Positions 63,401 through 64,000 of a stretch of 64,000 nt of DNA are shown here, one piece after another. The DNA lies in NCBI RefSeq assembly GCF_006874425.1, contig NZ_VIJZ01000004.1, positions 1-64,000 on the forward strand. Direction: 5' to 3'. The notes under the pieces are model-generated. The model was not told where the DNA came from. It did not search any database and worked only from the letters and a program-made list of their open reading frames with translations. The translations under genes were made by a program, and so were the position numbers. Source of the DNA: Paenibacillus ottowii (lineage in GTDB: Bacteria; Bacillota; Bacilli; Paenibacillales; Paenibacillaceae). Position 1 is the first letter of the stretch. The number at the start of each line of letters is the position of its first letter.

Positions 63401-64000
63401 ACGACCAAGCAGGGAAAGGCCATGGCTTTCATTGAACTGGAGGATCAGATTGAGCGCTGTGAGGTTGTGCTGTTCCCTGAAGTTTGGAAGCGAAGCCAGC
63501 AGTGGATTGAAAAGGGAGCCTTGCTTGCACTTCGTGCCAAGATGCAGCAGCAGGACGAGCACTTCAAGCTGCTGGCAGATGAGGCAGCTCCGCTAGCGGA
63601 AGATACGCTGGCACGGCTCCTCCAGCGCCGGCGTGCCAGTGCGCGTTCATCCGCAGCCACTGGAGCTTCCGTGCCCGCTGCTGGCAGCCCAGGCGGCAGA
63701 GCACCGCGTGTGTCGCCCTCGGCTTCGGCAGTCGCTACATCAGTGTCGCCGCAGCAGAAGGCAGCTCGTCCTGTGTCGACTCCTTCCCAACGCGGAGGCG
63801 AAGCGGCTCATGTTGAGCAGGCTTCGTCCTCGCGCGGTTCGGAATCGCCCGCCCGTCAGCGGGTGTTTGTCAAAATCACCCGCCAAGCCGAGGAGGACGC
63901 CAGCTTGCTGGTCAGCCTCAAGGCGCTGCTGCAGGAGCACCCCGGTGCTGTGCCAACCGTACTCTTTTACGAGAGCAGCCAGCGACTGCTAGCGTTGAGC
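60419..64000 (+). CDS. dnaE: DNA polymerase III alpha subunit DnaE, 3' end outside window
   Basis: 1194 codons are present and the frame is still open. PHP domain at the start (HLHVHSEYSLLDGAARTAELV, LALTDHGVMYG), then the polymerase III palm with the catalytic acidic triplet (SMPDIDIDFSDERRDEVIDY, about residue 402-410), GPGRGSSAGSLVAYVL, HASTHAAGVVIS, LYRPGPMGFIPNFI, HhH motifs and an OB domain (TVIVTAGMVVSLKTITTKQGKAMAFIELED). After the OB domain comes an Ala/Ser/Pro/Arg-rich stretch of about 75 residues (63630-63850), then KITRQAEEDASLLVSLKALLQ. AAGGGAAG ribosome site. In Firmicutes DnaE extends primers before PolC takes over. Confidence 0.96.
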   Translation, partial: MSSFVHLHVHSEYSLLDGAARTAELVKQASAYGMKALALTDHGVMYGAIPFYRACVENGIKPIIGCEAYMTAGSRKERGSRKDQPIYHLILLAKNKTGYQNLMKLCSMGHLEGFHYKPRIDMDALAAHHEGIICLSACLGGEVPQLLLHGREAEARRAAERYRSIFGDDFYLELQDHGLSEQKRVNPQLIALAKELDIPLVATNDVHYLTEPDADVQDVLICIGTGKTVDDEERLRIPTRQLYLKNQEEMARLFPHVAEAIANTVRIAEKCELELEFGQSILPEYRPLPEGMTSSSYLRSLCVQGLEHRYRSDPAWEQPEERERLDQRLSYELNTIDSMGFSDYFLIVWDFIAFAHKHKIATGPGRGSSAGSLVAYVLNITNVDPMKYNLLFERFLNPERISMPDIDIDFSDERRDEVIDYVVQKYGNEHVAQIITFGTLAARAAVRDVGRALNVPYGEVDKAAKLIPAQLGINIRHALEITPELKALYDTKPKTRELLDMAIKVEGMPRHASTHAAGVVISRTPLTDAVPLQEGSEGVPLTQYSMENLERIGLLKMDFLGLRTLSIIERCMRWIAEQHGETPDFDCVPDNDPHTYELLGKGDTGGVFQLESAGIRRVLKDLKPNVFEDIISVVALYRPGPMGFIPNFIQAKHGQIEISYPHPDLEPILKDTYGIIVYQEQIMQIASRMAGFSLGEADLLRRAVSKKKREVLDRERGHFVDGSIKQGYTEEEAGRVYDMIVRFADYGFPRAHAAAYGVLAFQTAYLKAHYPVQFMASMLTAVMGSHRKVAEYVVECRRMNIAVLPPDVNESGVLFTPLQQGDIRFGLAAIKNVGTQAMESILTVRKERPFDSLLDFCRRVDLRVCNKRVIESLIQAGAFDSLTGHRSQLLAMLDETVDAAAKWRKERDDLQIDMFGFVEMPNWDIEYPNVPPFSSSQQLEMERELLGLYLSGHPLDDFESLLESSQADRLMELSDVPDETVIVTAGMVVSLKTITTKQGKAMAFIELEDQIERCEVVLFPEVWKRSQQWIEKGALLALRAKMQQQDEHFKLLADEAAPLAEDTLARLLQRRRASARSSAATGASVPAAGSPGGRAPRVSPSASAVATSVSPQQKAARPVSTPSQRGGEAAHVEQASSSRGSESPARQRVFVKITRQAEEDASLLVSLKALLQEHPGAVPTVLFYESSQRLLALS

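Overview
The window looks like chromosomal DNA of a Paenibacillus species, most likely of the P. polymyxa group. The support is a spore former's gene set (cotJABC, an expanded yheC/yheD cluster, yheA, ytrH/ytrI), the Firmicutes SUF order sufCDSUB, the conserved ytpI-ytoI-ytrI-ytrH-dnaE neighbourhood, moderate GC with strong AAGGAGG-type ribosome sites, frequent TTG/GTG starts, and an AimR-like receptor with an overlapping pro-peptide gene of the kind described in P. polymyxa. The species call is inference. I saw no rRNA, tRNA, CRISPR array or intact insertion sequence.

Layout. 0.2-6.3 kb is accessory: a MerR regulator divergent from a metallo-beta-lactamase-fold hydrolase, small secreted or membrane proteins, an Mrr-like nuclease, a WXG100-type effector with a probable immunity gene, and a frameshifted kptA. 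6.5-15.7 kb is core metabolism: yunC, the methionine salvage pair mtnK-mtnA, a dps-like ferritin, and sufCDSUB behind a promoter carrying a Fur/PerR-type box. 15.7-28.9 kb is a decayed accessory block bounded by a 36-bp perfect direct repeat lying in two remnants of a tyrosine-recombinase 3' end. It holds a tandemly duplicated two-gene secreted-protein unit in which each copy has decayed differently, an AloR-AloP-like peptide signalling pair, secreted proteins, a wrecked ATP-dependent DNA ligase gene, a truncated acetyltransferase gene and a probable toxin-immunity pair. Five terminators in and just beyond this block share nearly the same loop.

29-39 kb returns to chromosomal housekeeping and sporulation genes: ymaF, a manganese catalase, two HD-GYP proteins around a 5'-nucleotidase-like gene, the radical SAM gene yfkAB, a CNNM/CBS membrane protein and cotJABC. 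39-44.2 kb is a fructosamine operon (GntR regulator, deglycase, kinase, Dcu-family permease, epimerase) with a candidate catabolite-response site. 44.3-57.5 kb is a surface and spore block: glycosyltransferases (one a 948-residue double glycosyltransferase-methyltransferase fusion), a methyltransferase, a HAD hydrolase, five tandem YheC/YheD ATP-grasp paralogues with an embedded acetyltransferase, and yheA. 57.6-64 kb is ytpI, ytoI, ytrI, ytrH and a dnaE that runs off the window end.

The most notable points are the AloR-AloP-like pair, the 36-bp repeats bounding the accessory block, the shared-loop terminator family, the hybrid Frl/Fra operon, the YheCD expansion, and A-tract single-base frameshifts in three genes that could be decay or assembly error.
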